Shown: positions 26,417 to 34,959 of the stretch, in pieces
Layout: every line of letters begins with the position of its first letter
How positions within the stretch are numbered: position 1 is the first letter of the stretch
Assembly: GCF_001404985.1 (NCBI RefSeq)
Contig: NZ_JRLF01000012.1
Coordinates: forward strand, 496,001 to 560,000
From: Flavobacterium aquidurense
Lineage (GTDB): Bacteria; Bacteroidota; Bacteroidia; Flavobacteriales; Flavobacteriaceae
Reading direction: 5' to 3'
DNA length: 64,000 nt
Notes under the pieces: generated by a model
The model's input: the letters and a program-made list of their open reading frames with translations, nothing else
Told to the model about the DNA's origin: nothing
Databases searched by the model: none
Made by a program: the position numbers and the translations under genes

Positions 26417-27679
26417 TTATTTGCTAAACAGTAAAAAAGCAATAATCAGCGTAATAATTACATTGAATAATTGTGCTATTAAAAAAGCATATAAAGGTTT
26501 ACGGCTATTATTACGGAGTAAATCTTTGAAATTGGTTTCTAAACCAATACTGGTAAAAGCGAGTGCAAACCAAATGCCTTGTAGATTTTTCAAACTGTCC
26601 TTTACGCCATCCCTGACTTCTGGAGTTAGCAGGAAAGAAAATAGTAATGAAGCCGCAATAAAACCAATTACAAACTTTGGAAAACGTTCCCATATAACAC
26701 TCAAGGTAGGTTTTGATGCTATAACTTCTTCTGATTTGTTATGTGTATACGTCCAATAAACGGAGATTGCAAAAGCAGCTATGCCTAATAATACATTTTG
26801 GGAAAATTTTACAATGGTACTAATTTTCAAAGCTGTTTCACCAACCAAAGAACCAGAAGCTACAACGGCGCCAGATGTATCAATACTTCCGCCTAACCAG
26901 GCTCCGGTAACTTCTTCTGGGAAATTGAAATACCGGGCAATTATTGGCATAAAAATCATCATTGGGATTGCTGTTACCAACACAATCGAAATAACATATG
27001 ACAGTTTTTTAGAATCACCTTTTATTGCTCCGGACGTAGCAATTGCAGCAGAAACTCCACAAATAGAAACAGCACTTGAAATCATCATAGTCAGTTCGTC
27101 ATCGACTTTTAGTTTTTTACACAGCCAAAAAGCAAAATACCAAACAGATAATACGACAATCAAAGCCTGAATTAATCCTAAAGAGCCTGCTTTTAGAATG
27201 TCTGAAAAGATAACGCTGGTTCCTAATAAAACCAATCCAATTTTTACAAATACTTCTGTAGAAAGTGCAGATCGAAACCAATCCGGAAGTTTAAAGAAGT
27301 TGCCAATCGCCAGACCAATAATCAAGCTAAAAATTACAGCTTCTAAATTCAATGCTTTTACTTGGGTATTTCCTGCAATCATCAATGCAATAACGGTTAA
27401 GATATAGACAACCGGAAAGCCAAACAGAAAGTATTTTACTGATTTACCAATCAGGAAAGCGCCCAGAGTTCCGATAATGATAAGATATAAAAATTGTAAT
27501 CCGATGATTTTCAGGTTTTCGAAATCAAATACATCGTGTAACAAATCTGTTCCGGTAGACCATTTGAAAACGGGAACTTCCGGAAGAAAAACAAAAAGAG
27601 AAATCCCAATGATTATAAATCCGAGAATTACGACTGTCCAGTCTTCGTGAATAGTGAATGGTTTGGTTGGGGTTGACAT
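26417..27679 (-). CDS. YeiH/UPF0324 family putative sulfate exporter
   Basis: Start set at the ATG at 27677-27679 (MSTPTKPFTIHEDW), giving 420 residues; a further in-frame ATG 93 bp upstream would add residues not seen in the family and would start in a repeat-rich region. About ten to eleven membrane segments with the family motifs GLAIGNFF, SICGVSAAIATSGAI and GSIDTSGAVVASG. Members are annotated as putative sulfate exporters, though transport has little direct proof. It sits beside the sulfatase operon but is separated from it by a repeat and a terminator. Confidence 0.85.
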   Translation of the reverse strand: MSTPTKPFTIHEDWTVVILGFIIIGISLFVFLPEVPVFKWSTGTDLLHDVFDFENLKIIGLQFLYLIIIGTLGAFLIGKSVKYFLFGFPVVYILTVIALMIAGNTQVKALNLEAVIFSLIIGLAIGNFFKLPDWFRSALSTEVFVKIGLVLLGTSVIFSDILKAGSLGLIQALIVVLSVWYFAFWLCKKLKVDDELTMMISSAVSICGVSAAIATSGAIKGDSKKLSYVISIVLVTAIPMMIFMPIIARYFNFPEEVTGAWLGGSIDTSGAVVASGSLVGETALKISTIVKFSQNVLLGIAAFAISVYWTYTHNKSEEVIASKPTLSVIWERFPKFVIGFIAASLLFSFLLTPEVRDGVKDSLKNLQGIWFALAFTSIGLETNFKDLLRNNSRKPLYAFLIAQLFNVIITLIIAFLLFSK

Positions 27680-27738
27680 TGTAATGTTTATTAATTTGTT
27701 AGATGTGAAATTTTGATAATGAAAATCAAACTTAAAAT

Positions 27739-27887
27739 GTGCCGCTAGGCACTCCATATTGGTAGGAAACACAGATTTGTTTAATATTTAGCGTGCGTAC
27801 GCAACGATTATCGTTTTGTTGCGTACCTACGGCACGCCAACGACTTTTCATATCTAATATCTACCAATATTTAGTGCCTAACGGCAC
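27739..27887. mobile_element. MITE-like element with 27-bp terminal inverted repeats
   Basis: Left end GTGCCGCTAGGCACTCC... (27739-27765) and right end ...GTGCCTAACGGCAC (27861-27887) are inverted copies matching at about 24 of 27 positions. Inside lies a second inverted pair around GTACGCAAC (about 27796-27805) and GTTGCGTAC (about 27819-27827). No reading frame. The layout is that of a small non-autonomous element or a large fold-back repeat. Confidence 0.7.
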
Positions 27888-27921
27888 TTACTTTGAATAT
27901 GGAAATATCTGTTTGATAATT

Positions 27922-27967
27922 AAACCCGACAGGTTTTTATCCCGAGAGTTCGGGACTGTCGGGTTTG
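27922..27967. terminator. Composite hairpin, probable terminator of the sulfatase operon
   Basis: Outer stem AAACCCGACAG / CTGTCGGGTTT encloses a CCCGA / TCGGG inner stem. It lies 13 bp after the stop of the last operon gene, but the T-run on the minus strand is weak. Confidence 0.6.
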
Positions 27968-27979
27968 TTATTATAAAGA

Positions 27980-29596
27980 TTACAAATCGACAAAATATTT
28001 TTGTTTGCCAAAATCAAATTCATAATGCGTAAGATTTGGCCATAAAGGTTTTACCAGGTCTTTTTCCCAGTTTTGCAAAGCAAGATGTAATTCTTTTACT
28101 TTTGCCGGATTTTTTTTGGCAAGATCTGTGGTTTCAGATTTGTCTTTTGATAAATTGTAAAGCCATTCTTCGTGCGTTTTTCCGCTGATGATTAATTTCC
28201 AGTCACCGCTTCTAATTGCTTTTGCATCGCCGGAACGCCAGTATAAAGTTTTGTGCGCTTGTTTGTTATCATTAACTCTACTCACAAGATCGACACCATC
28301 ATAAACTCTGTCTTTTGGCAAATCAGAATGGATCGCAGCTGCAATCGTACTAAAAATATCCAATGTACTTACCGGTGTTTTATAAATTGTGTGTGGTTTG
28401 ATTTTTCCTTTCCATGACAATGCAAAGGGAACATTTACCCCGCCTTCAAAATGAGAAAATTTTCCGGCTTTCAGCGGTGCATTTGTTGTGGCAAAAGTAT
28501 AATCTGCCCCACCATTATCACTGGCAAAAAAGATTAAGGTATTATCTTCGAGGCCTTCTTTTTTGACTTTAGCCCTAATTCTTCCCACAGCATCATCTAA
28601 TGCGCTGATCATAGCAAAATAAACACGTTTGTTTTCGTCTTTTACATTCGGGAAACGGTCGTAATATTTTTTGCGAACCTGAAATGGCGTGTGTGGTGCA
28701 TTAAAAGGAACATACAATAAGAAAGGTTTGGTTTTGTTTTTATCAATAAAAGCTTCTGCTTCATCAGCAAATGTTTCGGTTAGATATGCTTTATTATGTA
28801 TGATGGTGGTGTCGCGACGAATTTGTCCAATCCCTACACGGCCATTTCCCCAAATCATTTTATCGGTAAAATCTTTATGATGATGGTTGATAATATCCGG
28901 ATTATCATCTTCGGGAGTATAAAGTGAGAATGCCTGATAAAATCCGTAATGATAATCGAAGCCACGATCTAAAGGAAAAAATCCTTTGTTATGCCCCAGA
29001 TGCCATTTACCAATAATTGCCGTACTGTAACCTTGTCTTTTGGCCAGATCTGCAAAAGTAATTTCAGATTGGGGCAATCCCTGTGTTGCAATCGAAGCTT
29101 CGTTTGGATAATTAATTTTATCATTCAGTCTCCAATTATTTGTATTGATCAAATATTTAAAACCATAATATTCCAGATTGTTTTTGGGATATCTATCTCC
29201 GGGTTGAAATTCATGTCCAAAACGTTCCTGATAACGGCCTGTTAAAATTCCGGCACGAGAAGGGGAACAAATGGAAGCCGAAACATAACCATCCTGAAAA
29301 GTTACACCGGAAGATGCCAATGAATCTATTTGTGGTGTTGGTGTGGATTTTCCTCCGTATAGCGAAATATCATATTTTCCTAAATCATCGGCAAGAAGAA
29401 TGATAATATTTGGTTTTTTGAAAGAACTGTCTGTAGAAACTTTTTCGGACAGAAATGCTGCTTTTCCTGCTAATAACTTTTTATTCGGTTGCATTAAAGT
29501 TCCGTCAGTGTTGATAGGCCAGAATAGAAATAATGCTATTAGAAAAAGGAGAATCACTATTGACAGGCTGATTTTTTTTATTTTGGATAGCGCCAT
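27980..29596 (-). CDS. Sulfatase (formylglycine type), second of the operon
   Basis: 538 residues. N-terminal membrane anchor or signal (about 8-27), then the sulfatase fold: metal Asp70-Asp71 in LLADDLG, and the modification signature Cys110-S-P-S-R-A-G-I-L-T-G-R in which Cys is converted to formylglycine. Also GKWHLGH and FFASDNGGA. Hydrolyses a sulfate ester at the cell envelope; substrate unknown. Only 6 bp from the rhodanese-thioredoxin gene. No maturation enzyme (anSME/FGE) is encoded in the window. Confidence 0.92.
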   Translation of the reverse strand: MALSKIKKISLSIVILLFLIALFLFWPINTDGTLMQPNKKLLAGKAAFLSEKVSTDSSFKKPNIIILLADDLGKYDISLYGGKSTPTPQIDSLASSGVTFQDGYVSASICSPSRAGILTGRYQERFGHEFQPGDRYPKNNLEYYGFKYLINTNNWRLNDKINYPNEASIATQGLPQSEITFADLAKRQGYSTAIIGKWHLGHNKGFFPLDRGFDYHYGFYQAFSLYTPEDDNPDIINHHHKDFTDKMIWGNGRVGIGQIRRDTTIIHNKAYLTETFADEAEAFIDKNKTKPFLLYVPFNAPHTPFQVRKKYYDRFPNVKDENKRVYFAMISALDDAVGRIRAKVKKEGLEDNTLIFFASDNGGADYTFATTNAPLKAGKFSHFEGGVNVPFALSWKGKIKPHTIYKTPVSTLDIFSTIAAAIHSDLPKDRVYDGVDLVSRVNDNKQAHKTLYWRSGDAKAIRSGDWKLIISGKTHEEWLYNLSKDKSETTDLAKKNPAKVKELHLALQNWEKDLVKPLWPNLTHYEFDFGKQKYFVDL

Positions 29597-29602
29597 ATTT
29601 TT

Positions 29603-30319
29603 TTATTTTGAAGCCAAAGCCACATCAACATTATTTTTTAAATCTCCTAAACCATCATTCTTAAAAACAATTTTGCCATTTTGATATAATATCAGGGTAG
29701 GAAAGACCTTTACCGTTTTTAAGTCGGCAATAACCTGAGGACTTTCTTCTAACTCAATTTGAACAATTTTGAGTTTCTCTCCATATTGGGTTCTAAGATT
29801 TTCTAAAATAGGCTTTACGGTTTTGCAGGTTGCACAATATTTTGATCCAATATCTACTAAAACATACTCATTTTCGGCGATTATTTTTTTGTATTCCGGC
29901 AGTGATAATTTGCTTTTTAAATTGGAGTAAAAAGGCTTTCCACCACCAATCCAGGCTGCAATTCCGCCTTCTAAAATATACACTTCAGAGAATCCTTTTT
30001 TTATTAATTCAGTAGATAAAAGACCGCTTCGATATGCGGCAATCGAATAAATAAAAACGGGTTGTGAAGGATTTAGCGCGGCTACAGATTTTTCATAGTT
30101 TTCTGATTTAAGGTTGAAATTCAATGCACCTTCGATATGGTTTAAGGCAAATTCTTCCGGACCTCTGGCATCAATTATTTGTGGATTTTTTTGACTTTTA
30201 ATTTTTGCATAAAAAGCATCCAGTAATACAATACTGCTGACACCTTTGTCCTGAGCAAAACCAAGAGTAGTAAAAAACAAGTATAAAATTGTACTGGTTT
30301 TAAGTAATATATTTTTCAT
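29603..30319 (-). CDS. Exported rhodanese-like/thioredoxin fusion
   Basis: Start taken at the ATG at 30317-30319 (MKNILLKTSTILYLFF), giving a signal peptide ending GFAQ near residue 23; the in-frame ATG at 30370 would hide that signal. Residues 25-130 are a rhodanese fold (PQIIDARGPEEFALNHIEGALN) but the catalytic Cys position is Ser92 in FIYSIAAYRS, so sulfur transfer of the usual kind is unlikely. Residues 140-238 are thioredoxin-like with redox pair Cys162-x-x-Cys165 in KYCATCK. Probable periplasmic thiol-disulfide protein. Operon member. Confidence 0.85.
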   Translation of the reverse strand: MKNILLKTSTILYLFFTTLGFAQDKGVSSIVLLDAFYAKIKSQKNPQIIDARGPEEFALNHIEGALNFNLKSENYEKSVAALNPSQPVFIYSIAAYRSGLLSTELIKKGFSEVYILEGGIAAWIGGGKPFYSNLKSKLSLPEYKKIIAENEYVLVDIGSKYCATCKTVKPILENLRTQYGEKLKIVQIELEESPQVIADLKTVKVFPTLILYQNGKIVFKNDGLGDLKNNVDVALASK

Positions 30320-30387
30320 AATTTTTGTTTTTATAGCCAAACAGTGTATTGATCTCCATGATAAATACACTGTTTGAACTAATTTTT

Positions 30388-31449
30388 TTATGATTGGGCT
30401 TGCTCGTAATAAACCGGACTTGGAGAAATACTTTCTTCTTTTTGCTTTAGTGGAACAGCAAAAACACCTTCGGCAAGGGCACTTCCTTCTTTTTTAGATT
30501 TGAATATTGGCCACAAAAACTGCGCATACCATTCTTCTTGTTTATACGATTTGATTCCGTACGATTTTGGAAATTTGCGTGTAATTAAACCTGTACCAAA
30601 AATTACATCCCAAATAAAGAACATATTACCAAAGTTGCCTTTAAAATGTCCAACTCCATCACCGCTTGTATCAGCATGATGCGCGTGATGCGTTGCAGGA
30701 GTAGAAATCAAACGTTCTAAAACCCATGCAATAGGGTGTAAAACTTTGTATTTGTATAGCGGTTTATCCCAGGCAATACTAGAATGTGCTCCCAGAGTAA
30801 TAAAACTTTTGATTACCAAAACAAATAATGCCGGTAGACCTAAACCTAAATAAGTCAGGGCGGCTGTTAAATAAATTTGAGAAAAGAAAATGGTGTAAAT
30901 AAAGTTTTGTCTCGAAAGCATTGCCATACCCATGTATGGAGCGGAATGATGTGTTCTGTGAAAACGCCATAAAAATGGAACCTGATGGTGAAGCCTGTGA
31001 TACCAATATTGTGTTAAATCATCTGCAACAGCGATCAAAAAGAACCCCCCCCAAAACGGAACCCAGGAAAGTGAGTTGGCGAGATCAGGAATTAAATAAG
31101 GTAAAGCTGTTAAGCTGAAAAAAGCAATTACCGGAGGTAAAATTAGTTTTGGTGCCAGGAAGGAAATGATATCTATTTTGCGTTCTTCACCTGTCCATTG
31201 ATCGTCATATAAACCTGCGCCAAATTCGATGACTCCCAAAACAAGCATGAAAACTGTTAATCCCCAGGTTCTGATATTAGCAAATGCAGGTTGTGCAAAT
31301 TGCAAAAATGAGGGTAATGTAATGTGAGAATCTGTTATCACGCCATTGCCTAATTTGAAATAAAGATATATTGCCACTACCGGCAGTGTATATAACAAAA
31401 GACTAATACTTAAATCTCTTGTTAGTTTTGATTTTTGAACTATTGCCAT
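30388..31449 (-). CDS. Fatty acid hydroxylase / sterol desaturase superfamily membrane protein
   Basis: 353 residues, about six membrane segments. The di-iron histidine boxes are clear: HRLHH, HRTHHS and THHAHHAD. Such proteins hydroxylate or desaturate lipids, sterols or ethers with O2. No fused partner. Its place between a membrane peptide and the rhodanese-thioredoxin gene in a sulfatase operon suggests an oxidative step on a lipophilic sulfated or desulfated compound, which is inference. A run of eight C lies within it at about 31043-31053. Confidence 0.88.
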   Translation of the reverse strand: MAIVQKSKLTRDLSISLLLYTLPVVAIYLYFKLGNGVITDSHITLPSFLQFAQPAFANIRTWGLTVFMLVLGVIEFGAGLYDDQWTGEERKIDIISFLAPKLILPPVIAFFSLTALPYLIPDLANSLSWVPFWGGFFLIAVADDLTQYWYHRLHHQVPFLWRFHRTHHSAPYMGMAMLSRQNFIYTIFFSQIYLTAALTYLGLGLPALFVLVIKSFITLGAHSSIAWDKPLYKYKVLHPIAWVLERLISTPATHHAHHADTSGDGVGHFKGNFGNMFFIWDVIFGTGLITRKFPKSYGIKSYKQEEWYAQFLWPIFKSKKEGSALAEGVFAVPLKQKEESISPSPVYYEQAQS

Positions 31450-31455
31450 GATTTC

Positions 31456-31575
31456 TTATTTTAAAATTTGATTTACTAATGCTAAACCTCCGGCCAAAAT
31501 TGCCAGCGGAACTAAAAAGAGAATTGTTCCCACAACAATCTTTTTTCCTATAATTTCATAATCTACTCGTTTCAT
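31456..31575 (-). CDS. 39-residue single-pass membrane peptide
   Basis: ATG at 31573-31575, stop at 31456-31458. The sequence starts MKRVDYEIIGKK, followed by a hydrophobic helix of about 21 residues (VVGTILFLVPLAILAGGLALV) and a short polar end. It stops 6 bp before the desaturase start, typical operon spacing, and the basic N-terminus with one helix looks real rather than chance. Possibly a small subunit or stabiliser of the desaturase. The 155-bp stretch upstream holds nothing else recognisable. Confidence 0.6.
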   Translation of the reverse strand: MKRVDYEIIGKKIVVGTILFLVPLAILAGGLALVNQILK

Positions 31576-31730
31576 GTGTTTCTATATTTTATTCTGGTTT
31601 GTGATTCTTTTTCAATGTTTTGATAATCAGTGTTTTTAAAGAATGGTAAAATTAAAAATATAACTTCTAATTCTATGGATATAGTAGAGTTTTATTTAAT
31701 TGTTTTCCAGAAAATTGTTATAATACTTCT

Positions 31731-32324
31731 TTATTTTATTTTTTTGATAGACGGCAGTGTTTCAACCGTTAAATTGTCTCTGAGTTTTTCTGATGGTAAA
31801 TACAAACGTATAATCAAGGTTGCTTTTTTTACGTTGCTGATAGGCAGCCAGTTTTCTTTTTGTGCAGAACCAGAAAGATTGATTTTATAGGAAGTACTAT
31901 CGGCTTCATATTTTACATCTTCAAGATTATAGCTGTATGTGTTGATTGGATTTTTAATTAAAAAACCATTTTCATCATATGCCGTGATGCTCCAGTATTT
32001 AGCATCCAGTTTTTTTCCGCTTATGATATAATCTGATTTAGGATCCAATTCGTTTCCATCGCTATCGGTATTTGTGCTTAAATAGATTACTTCTTTTTTT
32101 GTGAGGGCATACGGCCCGTAAACAGCTACTTGTGCAATTGTAAGTAAATCAGCTGAGTTAAGGTCTTTGTCTTTGTCAACCGTTTGCCAATTGCCAATAA
32201 TACGCTGCGAATTACTTTTGCCGGATTTAATGTTGTAAACACCAACCGCGCTTCCTAATACTATCGCAAGAATGATCAATGCAACTGCAAGACCTATCTT
32301 TTTAATTTTTTGATTTAAAGCCAT
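31731..32324 (-). CDS. DUF1214 domain protein (stand-alone)
   Basis: 197 residues: membrane anchor at about 12-30, then a single DUF1214-type domain (AKYWSITAYDENGFLIKNPINTYSYN, NWLPISNVKKATLIIRLYLPSE). Compared with the fused protein at 3960-5444, the first domain is on the separate neighbouring gene (32350-32901). The pair is translated 25 bp apart and probably forms a complex that mimics the fused form. Function unknown. Confidence 0.85.
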   Translation of the reverse strand: MALNQKIKKIGLAVALIILAIVLGSAVGVYNIKSGKSNSQRIIGNWQTVDKDKDLNSADLLTIAQVAVYGPYALTKKEVIYLSTNTDSDGNELDPKSDYIISGKKLDAKYWSITAYDENGFLIKNPINTYSYNLEDVKYEADSTSYKINLSGSAQKENWLPISNVKKATLIIRLYLPSEKLRDNLTVETLPSIKKIK

Positions 32325-32349
32325 TTTTATTTGATTTTAAGTTGAGCTA

Positions 32350-32901
32350 TTATTTTACTAACTTTTCTACCGTCACGCCGTGTTGCAATTGGGCTAGTTT
32401 TGCTACAGGATATGCTTTTGAAACCAGATAACGAAAGAGAATCAATCCTTTGGTTGTTGGACTGTAAATGATTTTTTCTTTCGGGATATTTTTCAAAACT
32501 TCAGAGGTACTTCCTTCAGGGGCTAAGTAATATTCGAATTTTGATTTTACCTTCTCTTCATTTTCCACAAAAAAGTTAGTGGTATTTTCCTGATATGCAG
32601 AGATGGACCAATAGGTTGAATCCGGTACAATTCCTGAAATTTTCAGTACGTTATCTTTCAAATCATAATTGATTGTAGAATATAAAAAGTCCGGATTTGG
32701 TAACGGAATCACTCTGCTGTTTTCAGCATTTGGCTGATCTCCAAATCGGGGTGTATTAATAGCTCCCAAACTTTTCTCGGCAAATTTATTTTGCACATAA
32801 TAAGGAGTTATCCAGATCGTCAGGTAGTAAAAACTCACCGCAATTACTACAAGAATCAAGGTAAAAATGCCCTTTTTCAAAATTGGTTTTGCTGCTGCCA
32901 T
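32350..32901 (-). CDS. DUF1254 domain protein (stand-alone)
   Basis: 183 residues: membrane anchor at about 10-33, then a DUF1254-like domain with the PNPDFLYSTINYDL and STYWSISAYQENTTNFFV blocks. Upstream partner of the DUF1214 gene. The domain is shorter than in the fused homologue. Operon member between the first sulfatase and DUF1214. Confidence 0.8.
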   Translation of the reverse strand: MAAAKPILKKGIFTLILVVIAVSFYYLTIWITPYYVQNKFAEKSLGAINTPRFGDQPNAENSRVIPLPNPDFLYSTINYDLKDNVLKISGIVPDSTYWSISAYQENTTNFFVENEEKVKSKFEYYLAPEGSTSEVLKNIPKEKIIYSPTTKGLILFRYLVSKAYPVAKLAQLQHGVTVEKLVK

Positions 32902-33005
32902 AATTTACTTGTTTTAATATCAGAGCCATTAAAATCTTATTGCATAAAATAATTAATAGCTCTGATGGGTTTTTATTTTTCTATTGAATGCTTCATTTGG
33001 AACAG

Positions 33006-34931
33006 TTATTTAGAATTTCCGGCATCTCCGCCTTTGGTAACTTGTTTTACTAAATCCTGTAGCGTTTTGCCTTTGTCTGCTCCGGTATTATGAATTCTTC
33101 TGTTGTATACATCCTGCCAGTCGATAAGCGGATAAACATTGTTTTCTTTGGCTTGCTCATCAAACAGTTTTTGAAGCTCTGCTAATTTTTCAGGATATTT
33201 TTTTGCCAGGTTATTACGCTCATTAAAATCTTCGTTTAAGTTGTATAATTCCCAAACATCTGTATCAAAATTGCTTTCGGCAGGTTTTTCATTTTTCCCT
33301 AACGCTTTTTTTACAGCAAATGAATCCGGTAAATGTGCTGCTCCGGCTTTCCATCCATCTTTATAAATAGCTCTGTTTCCAAAAATATAATAATACTGGA
33401 TTTTATGTAAAGATTCTGCTTTGGCATCATTCAAAGAAGCATATAAAGACGAACCTTGTATAGCATCTTGTTTTACTGATTTGATATATTCCGGAGCTTT
33501 AATTCCTGCAATATCCAATGTGGTAGGCAATAAATCTGTTACGTGACTGTACTGATTTCTGATTCCGCCTTTTTCCTTAATTCCTTTTGGATAAAAAACA
33601 ATCAACGGGTTGTGTGTTCCTCCTTCAGATTGTGCATCTTGTTTCCAATTTTTGAAAGGAACATTTGTTGCCTGTGCCCATCCTAAAGGATAATTGGTAT
33701 TTAAACCCTTTGCGGTACCAATTTCATCAATATTAGCTAAGTTTTTCTTTAGGTTTTCATCGTCAGATGCTCCTTGAGAAAATAAACTTTGGTTAATTGT
33801 TCCTTCTGTAGTTCCTTCTTTACTGGCTCCATTATCACCAATTGCAACAAAAATTACGGTATTGTCCAGCTGATTGCTTTCTTTTAGATAGTTTACTACT
33901 CTTCCAATTTCATAATCAGTATAGGTCAGGAATCCTGCATAAACCTCCATAAAACGGGCATACACTTTCTTTTGATCCGGAGTTAATTTTTTCCAGTCGG
34001 TAATTAGAGGATTGCGTTCCGGTAAGACGGCATTTGCAGGAATTACGCCTAATTTCTTTTGGTTTGCTATAACTTCTTCACGATATGCATCCCAGCCTTT
34101 GTCAAATTTTCCTTTATAAGGATCACTCCATTTTGTAGCCACCTGATGCGGTGCATGAGCTGCGCCAGGAGCATAATACAAAAAGAATGGTTTTCCAGGT
34201 GCCGCTTTTTGCTGTTTCTGGATAAAACTAATTGCTTTGTCCGTAATCAGTTCGTTTAAATGGCGTCCGTCTGGTTTTATATGTGTTTGATCTTCTACTA
34301 AATCAGGATTGTACTGATCTGTTTGTGAGCCTAAGAAACCATAGAAATGGTCAAATCCTTTTCCGGTTGGCCATCTGTCAAACGGTCCGGCATCTGTAGC
34401 TTCTTCATCTGGTGTTACTCCGTATTTACCAACTGCAAAAGTGTTATAACCATTCTCGCGTAAAATCTCTGCAATGGTTCCTTTATCTGATGGGATTCTG
34501 CCATCCCAACCAGGGAAACCTGCTGAAAGAATAGTGTGAGAGAATCCGCTAACGTGTACTTTGCCTGAATTTCTACCGGTTAATAATGCTGCACGGGTAG
34601 GAGCACAAATAGCAGTTGTATGAAAATTGGTATAGCGTAAACCGTTATTTGCCAATTGATCAAAATTTGGGGTTTGGATTAAACCTCCAAAAGCACTTGA
34701 AGCTCCAAATCCTACATCATCTAATAAGATCCAGATAACGTTTGGCGCACCCGCAGGAGCTTTTACAGGATCTGGCCAATATTCTTTAGAATCTGCCAGA
34801 GTTTTACCAATGACACCTTTGTATTCTGCCTCTTTTTCTTGTGCAAAACCTAATTGAGCAACAAGCAATGCCGTAATCAAAAGCCCTTTTTGTGAGCTTT
34901 TGATTGTACTGTTAAATTTAAAATTTTTCAT
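33006..34931 (-). CDS. Arylsulfatase, first of the operon
   Basis: 641 residues. Signal peptide ending GFAQ (about residue 30), metal Asp71-Asp72 in ILLDDVG, formylglycine signature Cys109-A-P-T-R-A-A-L-L-T-G-R, GKYGVTPDEE, and IFVAIGDNGAS for the late metal Asp/Asn. The length and the FGASSAFGG motif resemble the large secreted arylsulfatase branch rather than the polysaccharide sulfatases, but the substrate cannot be read. Follows susD by 28 bp. Its products would be sulfate plus an alcohol or phenol. Confidence 0.93.
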   Translation of the reverse strand: MKNFKFNSTIKSSQKGLLITALLVAQLGFAQEKEAEYKGVIGKTLADSKEYWPDPVKAPAGAPNVIWILLDDVGFGASSAFGGLIQTPNFDQLANNGLRYTNFHTTAICAPTRAALLTGRNSGKVHVSGFSHTILSAGFPGWDGRIPSDKGTIAEILRENGYNTFAVGKYGVTPDEEATDAGPFDRWPTGKGFDHFYGFLGSQTDQYNPDLVEDQTHIKPDGRHLNELITDKAISFIQKQQKAAPGKPFFLYYAPGAAHAPHQVATKWSDPYKGKFDKGWDAYREEVIANQKKLGVIPANAVLPERNPLITDWKKLTPDQKKVYARFMEVYAGFLTYTDYEIGRVVNYLKESNQLDNTVIFVAIGDNGASKEGTTEGTINQSLFSQGASDDENLKKNLANIDEIGTAKGLNTNYPLGWAQATNVPFKNWKQDAQSEGGTHNPLIVFYPKGIKEKGGIRNQYSHVTDLLPTTLDIAGIKAPEYIKSVKQDAIQGSSLYASLNDAKAESLHKIQYYYIFGNRAIYKDGWKAGAAHLPDSFAVKKALGKNEKPAESNFDTDVWELYNLNEDFNERNNLAKKYPEKLAELQKLFDEQAKENNVYPLIDWQDVYNRRIHNTGADKGKTLQDLVKQVTKGGDAGNSK

Positions 34932-34959
34932 AACTATAGTTTTTTGGTTGTGGTTTTAT

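Noticed and set aside
26781..27170. 129-codon frame opposite the YeiH-like gene
   Set aside because: Antisense of a clear membrane-protein gene; no family features.
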